A stretch of DNA of 41,332 nt from Syntrophobacter sp. SbD2. GTDB lineage: Bacteria; Desulfobacterota; Binatia; UBA9968. Under the pieces are notes generated by a model, which saw only the letters and a program-made list of their open reading frames with translations, was not told the DNA's origin and ran no database searches. Position 1 is the stretch's first letter; each line of letters begins with the position of its first letter. Made by a program: the position numbers and the translations under genes. Shown here piece after piece: positions 24,335 through 32,284 of the stretch. Where the stretch lies: contig CAMDBU010000035.1 in NCBI GenBank assembly GCA_945889495.1, forward strand, positions 1 to 41,332, in the 5' to 3' direction.

Positions 24335-25150
24335 ATGGCCATCGTATTTGCCTGCGCCGCCAGCCACGCCCCCGGCATGACCGCCTGGACCGAAGCAGCG
24401 CCCAAGGAACAGGCGGAAACATTTCTCGGCAGCTACCGAAAGCTTGGCGAACGGCTGGCCGCCTCCAAACCCGATGCCATCGTCGCCTTGACGGTGGAGC
24501 ATTGGGCGAATTTTTTCTTGAACGGCATGCCGACCTTCTGCATCGGCCGGGCGGAATATTATGACGGGCCGATCGAAGAATGGCTGCGTATCCCTAAAGC
24601 CCGCGTGCCCGGCGATACCAAACTGTCGGCGGAACTCATCGACGCCTGCCTTGACAGCGGCTTCGACCCGTTATTCTCCGACGAACTGTTGTTCGACCAC
24701 GCGACCTTCTTGCCGCTGCATTTCTTAAATCCCAACATGGCCCTGCCGGTGGTGCCAGTAATCATCAACGCCCTCACCCCACCCATGCCCAGCGCCAAAC
24801 GCTGCTTCGCCTTCGGCGAATTCATAGGCCAGGTTCTCGAACGCAGCGAAAAAAGAATCGCGCTCATCGCCACCGGCGGCCTATCCCACTGGCCCGGCGA
24901 AGCCCAACATGGCCGGATCAATCTTCCCTTCGACAAAAAGTTTTTAGATAATTTAATCACCGGCGACCACCACCAACTAACCGCCTACAGCCACGACGAG
25001 ATCAACACCGAAGCCGGCTCCGGCGGCCACGAGATCAGAACCTGGATCGCGCTCGCGGGCGCGGTGCAGAAATGGAAAGCGGAGTTGGTGGCTTACGAAC
25101 CCGTGGTGCCTTGGGCGACGGGGTGTGGGCTGGTGGAGTTTTCGCACTGA
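24335..25150 (+). CDS. LigB-type catalytic subunit of extradiol dioxygenase
   Basis: A 271-residue class III extradiol ring-cleavage dioxygenase subunit that should bind one Fe(II). Probable iron and acid/base residues: His11 (ASHAPGM), His56 (VEHWANFF) and His185 (GGLSHWPG), with a conserved EAGSGGHEIRTW segment near 226-237. These enzymes insert O2 into a catechol-type ring next to the diol. With LigA it should form a heterotetramer. The substrate class (protocatechuate, gallate or other) is not readable, and some relatives act on non-aromatic substrates. Confidence 0.87.
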   Translation: MAIVFACAASHAPGMTAWTEAAPKEQAETFLGSYRKLGERLAASKPDAIVALTVEHWANFFLNGMPTFCIGRAEYYDGPIEEWLRIPKARVPGDTKLSAELIDACLDSGFDPLFSDELLFDHATFLPLHFLNPNMALPVVPVIINALTPPMPSAKRCFAFGEFIGQVLERSEKRIALIATGGLSHWPGEAQHGRINLPFDKKFLDNLITGDHHQLTAYSHDEINTEAGSGGHEIRTWIALAGAVQKWKAELVAYEPVVPWATGCGLVEFSH

Positions 25151-25175
25151 GAAGACGGGGCAATTGGAAAAAATT

Positions 25176-25391
25176 TCAAACAGGCGTGTCCACCGCCTCA
25201 AGACGGTTGATATAAGCATCAATATCGATCTGTAGTTTGCGGATTTCGTCCACCGGCCCCTCCGCCATGATGGCGAAGTTTCTTGGATTCTTGGGAAAGA
25301 TATCCGCCCGCAAGCCGTCGATGGCTCGACACAAGGACTGAATCTGTTCGATAGCTTGCCGCAGTTGCGCTTCGCTATTTATCGTCGACAT
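25176..25391 (-). CDS. small hypothetical protein
   Basis: A 71-residue, mostly helical protein (EAQLRQAIEQIQSLCRAIDG… RKLQIDIDAYINRLEA) that may form a coiled-coil pair of helices. No known domain recognised. It starts at an ATG and is isolated between the ligB-type gene (convergent) and the amidohydrolase. Composition looks coding, but a non-coding frame cannot be ruled out. Confidence 0.55.
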   Translation of the reverse strand: MSTINSEAQLRQAIEQIQSLCRAIDGLRADIFPKNPRNFAIMAEGPVDEIRKLQIDIDAYINRLEAVDTPV

Positions 25392-25485
25392 ATCCCGTAG
25401 ATCTCGATACTAGCCTAGCCCAGTTGAACATCTCATCCTCGTTTCTTCGAGTACAAAAAACTATTTCTCGCCAACAACATCCCCC

Positions 25486-26412
25486 TCACCCCCACCCCAA
25501 CCTCACCAACAACGCGCGCCCCATGATCCAGTCTTTGTCGTCCTCGGACAGAAAATTTAGCTCCTCGGTGAAATGGCTGATGCGCTGGCGGTAGGTCGCT
25601 TTGGCGAAGGAGTTGGTGATGTCGGTGCCCCAGTAACAGCGGCGCGGGCCGTAGGCGTCGAACAGCCGGCGGATATGCGGCGTGACATCGCGGAACGGAT
25701 AGGGCTCGGCGGAAAACAGCGGCGCCGAGGACAGCTTCACCGAGACGTTGGGATACTTGGCCAGCGCCGCCGACTGTGCGATGGCGGCGGGCACCGCTTT
25801 GTGCTGCACGGTCTCCGACGACACGCCCATATGATCGATGATCAGCGCCAGTTGCGGATGGCGCTCGGCGATGCGAGCGAACTGGTGGCTCTGGCCGGTG
25901 GTGAGATACATCACCGGGATACCAGCCTTTTCCGCCGCCGGCCAAAACCAATCCGCGGTGCCGTCGGTGAGCCAAGCGGCTTGCGCGCCGGCGATGTTCA
26001 AGCGAATGCCGAGCACGCCGGGCTGCGCGCGCCAGGCTTGCAAGCGCCGCGCGTTGGCCGGATTGTCGAGGGCGATGCGGCCCATGACGGCGAAGCGGCC
26101 GGGATAACGGCGCGCTGCCTCTTGACCATAATCAAGCCGCTCGCCGTCCAAACTCGGCGGCACGATGACGATCCGATCGACGCCCGCCTCCTCCATCAAC
26201 GGCACCACCCGCTCGATGGTGAACGGTTCAGGCAGCTGCGGCCGAGAGCCTACCACCCAGGGCCGCTCCGGCGTCGACGCCTTCCACATATGGACTTGCG
26301 CGTCTACGATGACCCGGCGGCGCCCCGGCTGCGCCGCGGCGCAGGACCAACCGCCAGCCGCGGCGACGGTGGCGGCCAACGAGCCTTTGAGAAATTCACG
26401 ACGGGTTAACAT
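25486..26412 (-). CDS. Tat-exported amidohydrolase (amidohydrolase_2 family)
   Basis: A 308-residue metal-dependent TIM-barrel hydrolase of the amidohydro_2 group. A Tat signal opens it: TRREFLKGSLAATVAAAGGW, cut near SCAAAQ. Metal and active-site features: DAQVHMW at strand 1, LIIDHMGVS near the middle, and YWGTDIT at the end of the barrel. Members include decarboxylases and lactonases; the true reaction is unknown. No lipobox is certain, though WSCAAA could act as one. Export would depend on the Tat system whose TatA is encoded at 15974. Confidence 0.83.
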   Translation of the reverse strand: MLTRREFLKGSLAATVAAAGGWSCAAAQPGRRRVIVDAQVHMWKASTPERPWVVGSRPQLPEPFTIERVVPLMEEAGVDRIVIVPPSLDGERLDYGQEAARRYPGRFAVMGRIALDNPANARRLQAWRAQPGVLGIRLNIAGAQAAWLTDGTADWFWPAAEKAGIPVMYLTTGQSHQFARIAERHPQLALIIDHMGVSSETVQHKAVPAAIAQSAALAKYPNVSVKLSSAPLFSAEPYPFRDVTPHIRRLFDAYGPRRCYWGTDITNSFAKATYRQRISHFTEELNFLSEDDKDWIMGRALLVRLGWG

Positions 26413-26607
26413 TGCGCAACCTCCGTGGGTCGAGGACTCTCGAATAACAATTCCGGCGACAATTTATGCCGCGCCGTGGCTCATGGCAAGAATTTTCTCG
26501 CGCCGGCTGCGCCATATTCAACCCTAATAAGCGTGCGCATGAAAGACTGATTGCCATGGCTTCGGCGATCAGACGAGAATTGAGCGCGCCAGCGCGGCGA
26601 TCCCATT

Positions 26608-26636
26608 TTGACAGCCGTTACCGGCAAAGGTAACAT
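26608..26636 (+). promoter_or_regulatory. promoter with overlapping palindromic operator for the DUF4160/HTH pair
   Basis: TTGACA (26608-26613) and TAACAT (26631-26636) are separated by exactly 17 bases. GTTACC (26617-26622) and GGTAAC (26629-26634) form an inverted repeat over six bases that covers the spacer and the -10. The ATG at 26646 is only about three bases from the expected transcript start, so the mRNA may be nearly leaderless. The layout suits autorepression by the HTH protein of the pair. Confidence 0.6.
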
Positions 26637-26645
26637 GAAACAAAT

Positions 26646-26840
26646 ATGGGAAAGCTCAGGCGCGGCGGATACATCTTCGTATCTTGGAAAGGAGATCACT
26701 CGCCGCGTCATGTGCATGTCTATCGCGATGGCAAATTAGTCGTGAAATGGGATTTGGATAATCATAAACCGATGACCGGAACCGCGCCGCGCCGAGTTGT
26801 CGAGCTGATCAGGGAGCTGGTCGCGGAGGGAGAAATATGA
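26646..26840 (+). CDS. DUF4160 protein, candidate toxin
   Basis: A 64-residue DUF4160 protein (YIFVSWKGDHSPRHVHVYRDGKLVVKWDLDNHKPMTG in residues 9-45), with the typical histidine pair PRHVHVY and the RRVVELIREL C-terminal helix. DUF4160 proteins often lie beside DUF2442/HTH partners and are suspected toxin-antitoxin members, without firm biochemistry known to me. The stop overlaps the next start by four bases (ATGA), and a promoter/operator precedes it. Confidence 0.8.
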   Translation: MGKLRRGGYIFVSWKGDHSPRHVHVYRDGKLVVKWDLDNHKPMTGTAPRRVVELIRELVAEGEI

Positions 26841-27307
26841 AGATTCGCTCGGTGAAACCAAACAACAAGAAGAAAGCCTTCGAAGTACAAACCGCCGCCA
26901 AGACCTATCTATTTCCCTACGCCAAAGCGCGTCCCTCCCCCGGTGCAGCGGACCCCGTCGCACGGGTGTATGTGGACAAGGAGCTCGCTCAGGAGGCGCT
27001 GACCTATGAACTCGCCTCGGGGAAATCCGGACTGGTGCATATAGAACAAATCCTGGAGTACCACCAAGACCCAAACTATCTGAGAGATATTTTGCTCTAC
27101 AAGTTGACGTTGGAAGCACAGAAGCGGTTGGCTCGAAGCCCGCTGGCCAAGCGCGAGATTGTCCGCCGGCTCGGCACCTCGGCGACGCAGCTTTACCGGC
27201 TCCTTGACCAGACCAACTATGCAAAGTCGGTGGACCAGATGGTGTCACTGTTACAGGTATTGGATTGCGACGTCGATCTGGTGGTTCGCGCCAAGGTCGC
27301 TAGTTAA
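26837..27307 (+). CDS. DUF2442-like/HTH protein, candidate antitoxin
   Basis: A 156-residue partner of the DUF4160 protein. The N-terminus (MKIRSVKPNNKKKAFEV) resembles DUF2442, whose usual gene pairs with DUF4160. The C-terminal ~60 residues hold a helix-turn-helix (LAKREIVRRLGTSATQLYRL, then DQMVSLLQVLDCDVDLVVR). Such a protein could bind the GTTACC/GGTAAC operator upstream and neutralise the DUF4160 partner. Toxin-antitoxin function is inferred from layout. Confidence 0.78.
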   Translation: MKIRSVKPNNKKKAFEVQTAAKTYLFPYAKARPSPGAADPVARVYVDKELAQEALTYELASGKSGLVHIEQILEYHQDPNYLRDILLYKLTLEAQKRLARSPLAKREIVRRLGTSATQLYRLLDQTNYAKSVDQMVSLLQVLDCDVDLVVRAKVAS

Positions 27308-27320
27308 AACTCTCCGAGCA

Positions 27321-27335
27321 TCTCAACTATTGAGA
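27321..27335 (+). terminator. weak hairpin after the DUF4160/HTH pair
   Basis: TCTCAA-CTA-TTGAGA forms a six-pair stem 14 bases after the stop codon, nested within ACTCTC/GAGAGT. The following bases are GTCCTTCC, not a clean U-tract, so termination is doubtful. The remaining spacer to 27444 has no gene. Confidence 0.3.
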
Positions 27336-27444
27336 GTCCTTCCCTGCCACAGCCCGACGCTCGTAGCGCATTCGGTAACGCTGACCCATCACACCCGACG
27401 CGCTCCAATCGGCCTACCCAACGCACTTGTCTGACCCGGGCCGA

Positions 27445-28656
27445 TCATTCCCGCGCGATCCGATAATCGCGCACATGGGGAAAGCCGATGAACAGAGCGA
27501 CGACGATCAGGAGAATAATCACCGCGCCGGCGCCGGCGGCCATTTCGGCGCCGATGACGGCGGCCAGCGCGCCGGATTGGAATTGGCCGAGCTGCGGGCC
27601 GCTGTTGGTGAAGATGCTGTTGATCGCCGACATGCGGCCGCGCAGTTCGTCCGGCGTGCTCAATTGATTGATCGTCGAGCGCAGGATCGCGCTGATGGCG
27701 TCGCCGATGCCGGAGCCGGCAAGAAATAAGACCGACAGCCAAAACCAGCGCGAATAGGCGAAGCCCAACAGACAGACGCCGTAGATCGTCACGCCGAGAA
27801 GTATCCAGTGGCCCGCCTTGCGGACCTGGCCGAATAGACTCAAGCCCACCGCGCCGGTGAGCGCGCCGGCGGCACTGGCGGCGTAGAGCATGCCCAAGCC
27901 TTGCGGCCCGACGGCGAGAATGTCCCGGGCGTAGATCGGATAGAGCGCGCGCACCGTGCCGAAAATGTTGGCGCCCAAGTCCATCATCAAGAATGGAAAA
28001 ATCACCGCGTGGCCCCAGACGAAACGAAAGCCGACGCCCAAGGCGCCGAGCGACACCGTGCGCCAGCCACCCCGTTGCGGCAGCTCGGCGCGGATCAAGA
28101 GGAGCACGGTGAGCATGACGATCCATGAGATCGCGTCGACGGCGTAGCATAGCGCCGGCCCGGCGAAGGCCAACACCAGGCCGGCGATGGATGGCCCGGC
28201 GATGGTGGCGATCTGCCGCTGGGTGCTGGAGATCGCCGTGGCCCGCGCCAAATCTTCGGCTGGGACCAGATTGGTCACGATGGCGTGACGCGATGGCGCT
28301 TCCAGTGAACTGAACAACGCCAAAAACACCGTCGCGATGTACAACGTCACCGAGCTAACGCTGCCGGTGACGGTGACAAACGCCAGGACGCCGGAGACCA
28401 CGAACAAGCTCGCCTGGGTGACGATCATCAAACGGCGCCGGTCCATGGCGTCGGCGAGCAAGCCGCCAAACAACAACATCGCCACCTGCGGCACCGCGCG
28501 CACTAGGCCGATCAAACCGATCTGCAACGGCGAGTTGGTGAGTTCATAAATCTGCCAAGCCATCGCTACGGTGGTGAACTGGCTACCGATGCTGGAGAGC
28601 AACAGCCCGATCCAAAAAATCCGAAAGTCGCGATGGCGTAAGGGCGAAAGAATCAT
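27445..28656 (-). CDS. MFS transporter, EntS/MFS_3-like
   Basis: A 403-residue major facilitator with about 12 membrane helices. The N-terminus MILSPLRHRDFRIFWIGLLL and the SSIGSQFTTVAMAWQIYELT stretch are characteristic of the MFS_3/EntS group of drug or siderophore exporters. The loop motif GLLADAMDRRRLM corresponds to the conserved 2-3 loop. The frame is open further upstream, but the ATG at 28656 gives the family N-terminus. It follows mutM by 79 bases, a space holding a short tandem repeat. Substrate unknown. Confidence 0.86.
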   Translation of the reverse strand: MILSPLRHRDFRIFWIGLLLSSIGSQFTTVAMAWQIYELTNSPLQIGLIGLVRAVPQVAMLLFGGLLADAMDRRRLMIVTQASLFVVSGVLAFVTVTGSVSSVTLYIATVFLALFSSLEAPSRHAIVTNLVPAEDLARATAISSTQRQIATIAGPSIAGLVLAFAGPALCYAVDAISWIVMLTVLLLIRAELPQRGGWRTVSLGALGVGFRFVWGHAVIFPFLMMDLGANIFGTVRALYPIYARDILAVGPQGLGMLYAASAAGALTGAVGLSLFGQVRKAGHWILLGVTIYGVCLLGFAYSRWFWLSVLFLAGSGIGDAISAILRSTINQLSTPDELRGRMSAINSIFTNSGPQLGQFQSGALAAVIGAEMAAGAGAVIILLIVVALFIGFPHVRDYRIARE

Positions 28657-28690
28657 GAAAATTGAAATGAGTGAATGCCGCCATCCGAAA

Positions 28691-28726
28691 CGTTTTGAGC
28701 GACTTGAAGGTTTTGAACGGCTTGAG
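28691..28726. repeat. two degenerate 18-base tandem units
   Basis: CGTTTTGAGCGACTTGAA (28691-28708) and GGTTTTGAACGGCTTGAG (28709-28726) match at 14 of 18 bases. They lie between mutM and the MFS gene. Their nature resembles the other degenerate intergenic arrays in this window. Confidence 0.5.
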
Positions 28727-28735
28727 CCTCTGAAT

Positions 28736-29557
28736 CTATTTTTGGCACCCCGGACAATAAAAAGCGCTGCGGTTGCCGATAGCAACGCGCTTGATAATCC
28801 CTGGGCAACTCCGGCAGCTTTCCCCATGGCGGTCGTAGACGCGCAGATGATTTTGAAACTCGCCGGACTTGTCGTCGGCGTCGCGGTAATCGGAGAACGA
28901 CGTACCGCACCATTGGATCGCGTCGTGCAACAGTTCCGGGATCGCCGCGGCGATCATGGCGACCTGCTTGCGCGTCAAGCGCCAAGAGCGCGTCGTCGGC
29001 TTGACCTGAACCATCGCCAACACTTCGTTGGCGTAAATATTTCCCAAGCCGGCGACGATCTGCTGGTCGAGCAAGAGATCCCGAATGCGCCGGTCCGACG
29101 CCCTGGTAAAGCCGAACAGATACTCGCCGCTCAAGCGTTCGTCGAAGGGATCGACGCCGAGATGGCGCAGCTGCGCTAACTCGCCCAAGGCATCGGCCTG
29201 GGTGGCGATGGCAAGCCCAAAGCGGCGCGGATCGTGGTAGCGCAGCTGGCGGCCGTCGTCCAAATCGACGACGATATGATCATGCTTCTGGTGTGGGGTG
29301 TCGCGCTCGGTGGCGATCAATTTACCCGACATGCCCAAATGAAACAGCCAGACGTTGTTGTCGGTCAAATTGAGCAGAATATATTTGGCCACCCGCTCCA
29401 CCGACTCGACGCGCTTACCGGCGAGCTTTTTCACCTGCCGCTCGTCGACGCGCACGCGCAGCCGCGGCTCGCGCACGTCGATGCGCTCGATGGTCCGGCC
29501 GAGTAGATGGGGCCGCAGACTGCGGCAAACGGTTTCGACTTCGGGAAGTTCGGGCAT
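28736..29557 (-). CDS. mutM: formamidopyrimidine-DNA glycosylase
   Basis: A 273-residue base-excision repair glycosylase/lyase removing 8-oxoguanine and formamidopyrimidines. It has the catalytic N-terminal P2-E3 (MPELPEVETV), lysine K58 (VAKYILL), HLGMSGKL, the DPRRFG intercalation loop, LLDQQIVAGLGNIYANE helix-two-turn-helix, and a C-terminal zinc finger (CRSCPG … FYCPGC). All family residues are intact. It follows rsmA after nine bases, in the tsaD-rsmA-mutM run. Confidence 0.96.
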   Translation of the reverse strand: MPELPEVETVCRSLRPHLLGRTIERIDVREPRLRVRVDERQVKKLAGKRVESVERVAKYILLNLTDNNVWLFHLGMSGKLIATERDTPHQKHDHIVVDLDDGRQLRYHDPRRFGLAIATQADALGELAQLRHLGVDPFDERLSGEYLFGFTRASDRRIRDLLLDQQIVAGLGNIYANEVLAMVQVKPTTRSWRLTRKQVAMIAAAIPELLHDAIQWCGTSFSDYRDADDKSGEFQNHLRVYDRHGESCRSCPGIIKRVAIGNRSAFYCPGCQK

Positions 29558-29566
29558 GGGGGTTGG

Positions 29567-30451
29567 TTAGTCGCCAGTGGTCAGTTGCCGGTTGTCAGTT
29601 GGGATTAGGCCGCTTTGCCGCAGCGCTTGCGCCAGTTTGATAAATTCGTCGACGCTCAAGGTTTCGCCGCGCCGTTGCGGATCGACGTCGTTGGCGGCGA
29701 GCAGTTGATCGACGGCGGCGCGTGGGCACGGCAGCCAGGCACCGACGGCGTTGCTCAAGGTCTTGCGCCGCTGGCCGAAGGCGGCGCGCACCAGGCCGCG
29801 CAGCGCCGGCATATCCGCGTCGCTCGCCCGCGCCCGCGGCAACAGCTCGATTTTTAGAATCGTCGACTGCACCTTGGGGGGCGGATAGAAAGCCGCCGGC
29901 GAGACCTGTACTTTTTCGACGATGCGGCCATGCACTTGGCACCACACCGACAGGGTGCCGTAGGCTTTCGATCCCGGCCCGCTGGCCATGCGCTCGGCCA
30001 CTTCCTTTTGCACCATCAGCACCAGCGAGCTGAAATGATCGCGCCAATCGAAGATGCGAAACAGCACTTCCGTAGAAATGTTATAAGGTAAGTTACCGGC
30101 GAGTTTCAATTTACCCGGCGGCAAGAGCTCAGGCAATGCGACCGCGAGAATATCGCCGTAGATGAGATGGAACTTGGCGTTGCCGCCCAACTCACCTGCG
30201 CGCAAACGCTCGGCCAATAGTTCATCGAGCTCCACCGCCCAGACCGCTTGGGCGCGCTCGACCAAGCGGCGGGTGAGAAATCCCAACCCCGGGCCGATCT
30301 CGACCACGCCGTCATCCGGCTGCAAATCGAGCAAGCGCAGGATCGCGTCGATGACATGCTCGTGAATCAGAAAGTTCTGGCCGCGGCTTTTGCGCGGGCG
30401 AAACTCGCTGTCGCGCAGCATGGCGCGCACTTCTTCATGGAGGGTCGGCAT
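29567..30451 (-). CDS. rsmA: 16S rRNA dimethyladenosine transferase RsmA
   Basis: A 294-residue SAM-dependent enzyme that dimethylates A1518 and A1519 of 16S rRNA during 30S maturation. Motifs: KSRGQNFLIHEHVID, VEIGPGLGFLTRRLVERA (SAM site I), the NLPY catalytic motif in LAGNLPYNIS, and AAFGQRRKTLSNAV in the C-terminal domain. Start at the ATG at 30451 is a choice: the frame continues to a TTG at 30481, and neither site is strong. The last ~12 codons (PTDNRQLTTGD) fall in a GTCAGTTG-type repeat. In the tsaD-rsmA-mutM run. Confidence 0.93.
   Translation of the reverse strand: MPTLHEEVRAMLRDSEFRPRKSRGQNFLIHEHVIDAILRLLDLQPDDGVVEIGPGLGFLTRRLVERAQAVWAVELDELLAERLRAGELGGNAKFHLIYGDILAVALPELLPPGKLKLAGNLPYNISTEVLFRIFDWRDHFSSLVLMVQKEVAERMASGPGSKAYGTLSVWCQVHGRIVEKVQVSPAAFYPPPKVQSTILKIELLPRARASDADMPALRGLVRAAFGQRRKTLSNAVGAWLPCPRAAVDQLLAANDVDPQRRGETLSVDEFIKLAQALRQSGLIPTDNRQLTTGD
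29580..29601. repeat. GTCAGTTG direct repeat within the rsmA 3' end
   Basis: GTCAGTTG occurs at 29580 and 29594, with GCCAGTG just before. This low-complexity pattern is usually intergenic, yet here it encodes the end of RsmA. Confidence 0.5.
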
Positions 30452-30494
30452 CCTCGGCGACTTAGCAACTGGGCGATGCAATTTGTCGAACGGG

Positions 30495-31493
30495 TTAAAG
30501 CGTCAGATCGGCGTCGGCGCTGAGCTCGTAGCCGTCATGGCGGCCGCGCTTTAGCCAGTGGTAGCCGGTCAGCGCGATCATGGCGCCGTTGTCGGTGCAA
30601 AATTTTGGCGCCGGACAGAACACTTGAATACCTTCGCCGCCGCCCTTTTCGGCCATCTTGGCGCGCAGCCGGCTGTTGGCGGCGACGCCGCCGGAGAGCA
30701 CGATGCGATTGACCCCATGGGCGAGCGCCGCCCGCAGCGTCGGATTGACCAGCATGTCGACCACCGCTTCTTGAAAACTCGCCGCGATGTCGGCCTGGCG
30801 CGCCTGCCACTGGGCTTCGCCTTGGTCCTTCAGATAATGCCAGGCCGAGGTCTTGATGCCACTGAAGCTAAATTCATAGGGGCTGTTTTTAAATCGCGCG
30901 CGCGGAAAGCGCACCGCTTTGGGATTGCCGGTCTTGGCCAAGTTATCGATGATCCGACCGCCGGGATAGCCGAGCCCCATCATCTTGGCGACTTTGTCGA
31001 AGGCTTCGCCGGCGGCATCGTCGCGGGTACCACCGAGATGAACATACTCACCGACGCCTTTGACCAGATAGAGCAGCGTGTGGCCGCCGGAGGCGAGCAA
31101 GGCGATGTAAGGATATTGAACGTCATGTTCCAAATGGATCGCCAGCAAATGGGCTTCGAGGTGATTGACGCCGACGAACGGAATGCCGCTGCGAAACGAC
31201 AAGCCTTTGACCAACGACATGCCGACCAGCAACGAGCCGACCAATCCCGGGCCGTAGGTGACCGCGAAGCCGTCGATATCGGCCAACTTAGCGCCGGCGT
31301 TTTTGAGCGCGCCGTCGACGATCGGCAAAATATTTTGAATATGCTGGCGCGACGCCAGCTCCGGCACCACGCCGCCGTAGGGGCCGTGGACGCTGTCTTG
31401 GGACGACACCACGTTGGCGAGAATGGTTTTGCCGTCTTGCAAAAGCGCCGCGGCGGTATCGTCGCAGGAAGTTTCAATGCCCAGAACTATCAT
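30495..31493 (-). CDS. tsaD: tRNA threonylcarbamoyladenosine transferase TsaD
   Basis: A 332-residue ASKHA-fold enzyme that, with TsaB/TsaE, transfers the threonylcarbamoyl group to A37 of ANN-decoding tRNAs. It has LGIETSCDDTAAALL at the start, the metal histidines H111 and H115 (NHLEAHLLA), LLASGGHTLLY, and LSGGVAANSRLRA near the end. Length and motifs are canonical. TsaB/E/C are not in the window. It precedes rsmA by 43 bases. Confidence 0.96.
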   Translation of the reverse strand: MIVLGIETSCDDTAAALLQDGKTILANVVSSQDSVHGPYGGVVPELASRQHIQNILPIVDGALKNAGAKLADIDGFAVTYGPGLVGSLLVGMSLVKGLSFRSGIPFVGVNHLEAHLLAIHLEHDVQYPYIALLASGGHTLLYLVKGVGEYVHLGGTRDDAAGEAFDKVAKMMGLGYPGGRIIDNLAKTGNPKAVRFPRARFKNSPYEFSFSGIKTSAWHYLKDQGEAQWQARQADIAASFQEAVVDMLVNPTLRAALAHGVNRIVLSGGVAANSRLRAKMAEKGGGEGIQVFCPAPKFCTDNGAMIALTGYHWLKRGRHDGYELSADADLTL

Positions 31494-31503
31494 GATCCAT
31501 GCT

Positions 31504-32265
31504 CTACTTTGCCGCCGGGGAGGTTTCGCCGCTCACCCGCGCCAAGCCCTCGCTGGCGGTCTTGTTGCCTGAATTGATGCGCAGCGATTGCTGGTAGCTG
31601 GTTTCAGACTTTTGCGGCTGGCCCAGCGAACGATAATTCTCACCGCGCAGCGCATGCAGCTCGGACATCCAGAACGGTTCGCCGCCCAGGCGCGACTGCG
31701 CGATGTCGAGCAGGTTGAGCGACTCTTGATGGCGCCCTAGGCGATGTTGCGCCTTGGCGAGATAAAAATAGCCGTAGCCGTTGGTCGAGTCGATGACGAT
31801 GGTGCGCTCCAAGCGGCTCAGCGCCTTGGCGGCATCGCCGCCATCGAGCAGCTTGCGCCCCTCTTCGGTGAGACGTAGCGACGCCGCCCGTTGCGGCGAT
31901 ACGCCGGGCGTGATCTTCGCCAATAAAGAGCTATCGTCGGCCAGCGCCGGTGTCGCCGGCGCGGCTGGCGTTTCGCCGCTGCCACGCGGCTCGGTAACGC
32001 TCGCCTGCTTCACCGGCTCCTTGGTAGTCACCGGCGGCGTCTTAGCGCGAATATCCTGCTCGCGGATTTTGCTTTCCTGGGGCAGCGGCTTGCGCACCGC
32101 TTCCAACGGCGGCGGTGGCGGCGGCACCGGTGGCGGTTGACTGACTCGCGCGCTCGGCGCCGGTGCGCTCGGCGGCACCGGCGTGCGATAGCTCGGTTGC
32201 GGCGCGCAGCTCGCTAGCACAGCGGCCGACAGCACATAGCAGGCGTGGTAACGAAGTCGCGACAT
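31504..32265 (-). CDS. TPR-containing lipoprotein
   Basis: A 253-residue putative lipoprotein. The signal ends in a lipobox (YVLSAAVLASC, Cys near residue 19). A long Pro/Thr-rich tether follows (about residues 20-125), then two to three TPR-like units (LLDGGDAAKALSRLERTIV, YGYFYLAKAQHRLGRHQESL, ALRGENYRSLGQPQKSETSY). Tandem ATGs at 32268 and 32265 are both possible. It lies between pbp1B and tsaD; a scaffolding role for the periplasmic wall synthase is only a guess. Confidence 0.78.
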   Translation of the reverse strand: MSRLRYHACYVLSAAVLASCAPQPSYRTPVPPSAPAPSARVSQPPPVPPPPPPLEAVRKPLPQESKIREQDIRAKTPPVTTKEPVKQASVTEPRGSGETPAAPATPALADDSSLLAKITPGVSPQRAASLRLTEEGRKLLDGGDAAKALSRLERTIVIDSTNGYGYFYLAKAQHRLGRHQESLNLLDIAQSRLGGEPFWMSELHALRGENYRSLGQPQKSETSYQQSLRINSGNKTASEGLARVSGETSPAAK

Positions 32266-32284
32266 CATGATGATCCCATCTTTA

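Noticed and set aside
24997-25171. Promoter or terminator after ligB
   Set aside because: No stem with a U-tract or hexamer pair could be supported there.
30558-31577. Long open frame (339 codons) antisense to tsaD
   Set aside because: A by-product of GC-rich codon bias; tsaD motifs on the other strand are complete and this frame shows none.
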